A stretch of DNA of 39,195 nt from Nitrospirae bacterium JdFR-81. GTDB lineage: Bacteria > Nitrospirota > Thermodesulfovibrionia > UBA6902. Where the stretch lies: NCBI GenBank assembly GCA_002011735.1, contig MTOQ01000073.1:1-39195 (forward strand), read 5' to 3'. The position numbers were made by a program, and so were the translations under genes. Position 1 is the stretch's first letter; the number at the start of each line of letters is the position of its first letter. Positions 37,716 through 39,195 of this stretch are shown piece by piece. The notes below the pieces were generated by a model that saw nothing but the letters and a program-made list of their open reading frames with translations, searched no databases and had not been told where the DNA came from.

Positions 37716-39026
37716 TTATTCACCCTCTTCTTCAACCCTTATATACACTGGTCTGCCTGTTACAACCGACAGCTTTTTTATCTCCCGCAATGCATTGACC
37801 ACATCCCTCTCCCTTGCCGTGTGGGTCATCATAACAAGCGGGACTGCCCTCTCCTTCTTCCTCTCCTTCTGGATGACTGACTTGATACTTATATTAAAAC
37901 TGCCGAGTATACCCGAGATCTTTGACAGCACCCCAGGCTTATCGATCGCATAGAACCTGAGATAATAACAAGAGAGTATGTCCTCCATGCCCTTTATCCT
38001 CAGGTCAGACCTTCCGGCGATACCGATGTCCCTTATCCTCCCCACAGCACCTGAATTTATATCCCTTGCGATATCCACGATGTCACTGACCACAGCACCA
38101 CCTGTGGGCATCTCTCCCGCACCCCTTCCGTAAAAAAGGCACTGGCCCACCGCATCACCCTCAATAAATACGGCATTATACACCCCTCCGACATTTGACA
38201 GGATATGACCAGAGGGTAACATGGTGGGATGCACCCTCATCTCAACATCCCTGCCCTTCTGTTTCGATATCGCAAGTAATTTTATTGTATAACCCAGCTC
38301 CTCTGCAAACTGTATGTCAAGCTGTGAGAGGCCAGTGATCCCTTCTGTATATATCTTTTTAAAGGAGAAGGGTATGCCAAAGGCGAGTGTTGCGAGGATG
38401 GCGAGCTTGTGTGCCGAGTCAATGCCCCCGATGTCGAGTGTTGGGTCAGCCTCGGCATATCCAAGCCTCTGCGCATCCCTTAAGGCCGTTGAGAAATCAA
38501 CACCCTCCTTTGTCATCTTGGTAAGTATATAATTGGATGTTCCATTGATTATCCCAAAGATTGACTGGATGTTATTACCAACGAGTGACTCCCTTATAAT
38601 CTTTATTATCGGTATGCCTCCTGCAACAGATGCCTCAAAGCCCACCTCAACTCCCTTCCTCTTCGCCGCATTAAATATGGTATGGCCTGATGTGGCAAGG
38701 AGGGCCTTGTTGGCGGTGACCACATGCTTCCCCTTCCTTATCGCCTCGACGATTATCTCCTTTGCGGGGCTGATACCACCGATCAACTCAACCACTATCT
38801 GTATCTCTGGGTCATCGACTATCTCCCTGTAATCCTTCACGAGCATGCCTTTGGGAAGCCTCAGCCCTCTATCCCTCCTGATATCGATATCTGCTATCCT
38901 CTTGAGGATGATGGGAAAACCTGCCCTCTCCTCAAGCTCTCTCTTCTTCTGCAGGAGGATCCTGGCGGTGCCGGTCCCCACCGTCCCAAACCCTATAATA
39001 CCTATATTTACTGGCCTGCTCATCAT
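37716..39026 (-). CDS. hom: Homoserine dehydrogenase
   Basis: NIGIIGFGTVGTGTARIL, VTANKALLA, INGTSNYILTKM, DIGGIDSAHKLAILA, C-terminal ACT domain. Confidence 0.97.
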   Translation of the reverse strand: MMSRPVNIGIIGFGTVGTGTARILLQKKRELEERAGFPIILKRIADIDIRRDRGLRLPKGMLVKDYREIVDDPEIQIVVELIGGISPAKEIIVEAIRKGKHVVTANKALLATSGHTIFNAAKRKGVEVGFEASVAGGIPIIKIIRESLVGNNIQSIFGIINGTSNYILTKMTKEGVDFSTALRDAQRLGYAEADPTLDIGGIDSAHKLAILATLAFGIPFSFKKIYTEGITGLSQLDIQFAEELGYTIKLLAISKQKGRDVEMRVHPTMLPSGHILSNVGGVYNAVFIEGDAVGQCLFYGRGAGEMPTGGAVVSDIVDIARDINSGAVGRIRDIGIAGRSDLRIKGMEDILSCYYLRFYAIDKPGVLSKISGILGSFNISIKSVIQKERKKERAVPLVMMTHTARERDVVNALREIKKLSVVTGRPVYIRVEEEGE

Positions 39027-39195
39027 CTTGCCACTCTGAAATGTAATTTAATATTATGCTTTAAAATATTACCGATATTCAAGATATTTGGAGGAGTGGT
39101 AATGTCAATAGTTTTGTGTAAATTCTTTTAAGGGTTTTCTCCTCCATTGATCATTTAAGTGACTTATTACTGCATATACTATCCTTTCTATACTC

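Noticed and set aside
1-39195. CRISPR arrays, prophage, transposases or integrases, including possible tRNA-Thr-associated island
   Set aside because: No regularly spaced repeats, no integrase or IS-like ORF, and no duplicated tRNA 3' end seen near the tRNA gene.

Overview
The window is 39 kb of mostly ordinary, densely packed bacterial chromosome. Gene content (ppdK, pckG, alternative threonine/sulfur-carrier cluster, complete che operon) would suit an anaerobic, Nitrospirota- or Desulfobacterota-like bacterium; this is a weak inference. I found no prophage, transposon or CRISPR array. Main blocks: (1) ppdK, YqaA/DedA-like protein, trpS, M50 protease, GTP-PEPCK; (2) a 586-aa uncharacterised protein that I read as two tandem, diverged kinase-like units, whose stop codon lies in the anticodon loop of a tRNA-Thr(CGU) gene; (3) a reverse-strand rimP-nusA-recG-hyp-pilD-PAS histidine kinase-RNA methyltransferase run; (4) rlmN; (5) a ten-gene chemosensory operon (cheY-cheA-ExeA/MshM-like ATPase-cheW-MCP(heme, PhnD-like)-MCP-cheW-HEAT-cheR-cheB); (6) a homoserine/threonine plus sulfur-transfer cluster (hom-TusA-MoeB/ThiF-ThrC-like-MoaD/ThiS-NIL-thrC-ApgM-like-lysC). 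Most notable: the tRNA-overlapping double kinase-like protein, the receptor with a periplasmic CxxCH motif and a cytoplasmic PhnD-like domain, the candidate thiocarboxylate-dependent sulfur pathway, and a promoter-to-terminator orphan small-RNA candidate between trpS and the YqaA-like gene. All family calls come from motif recognition by eye; no database search was run.
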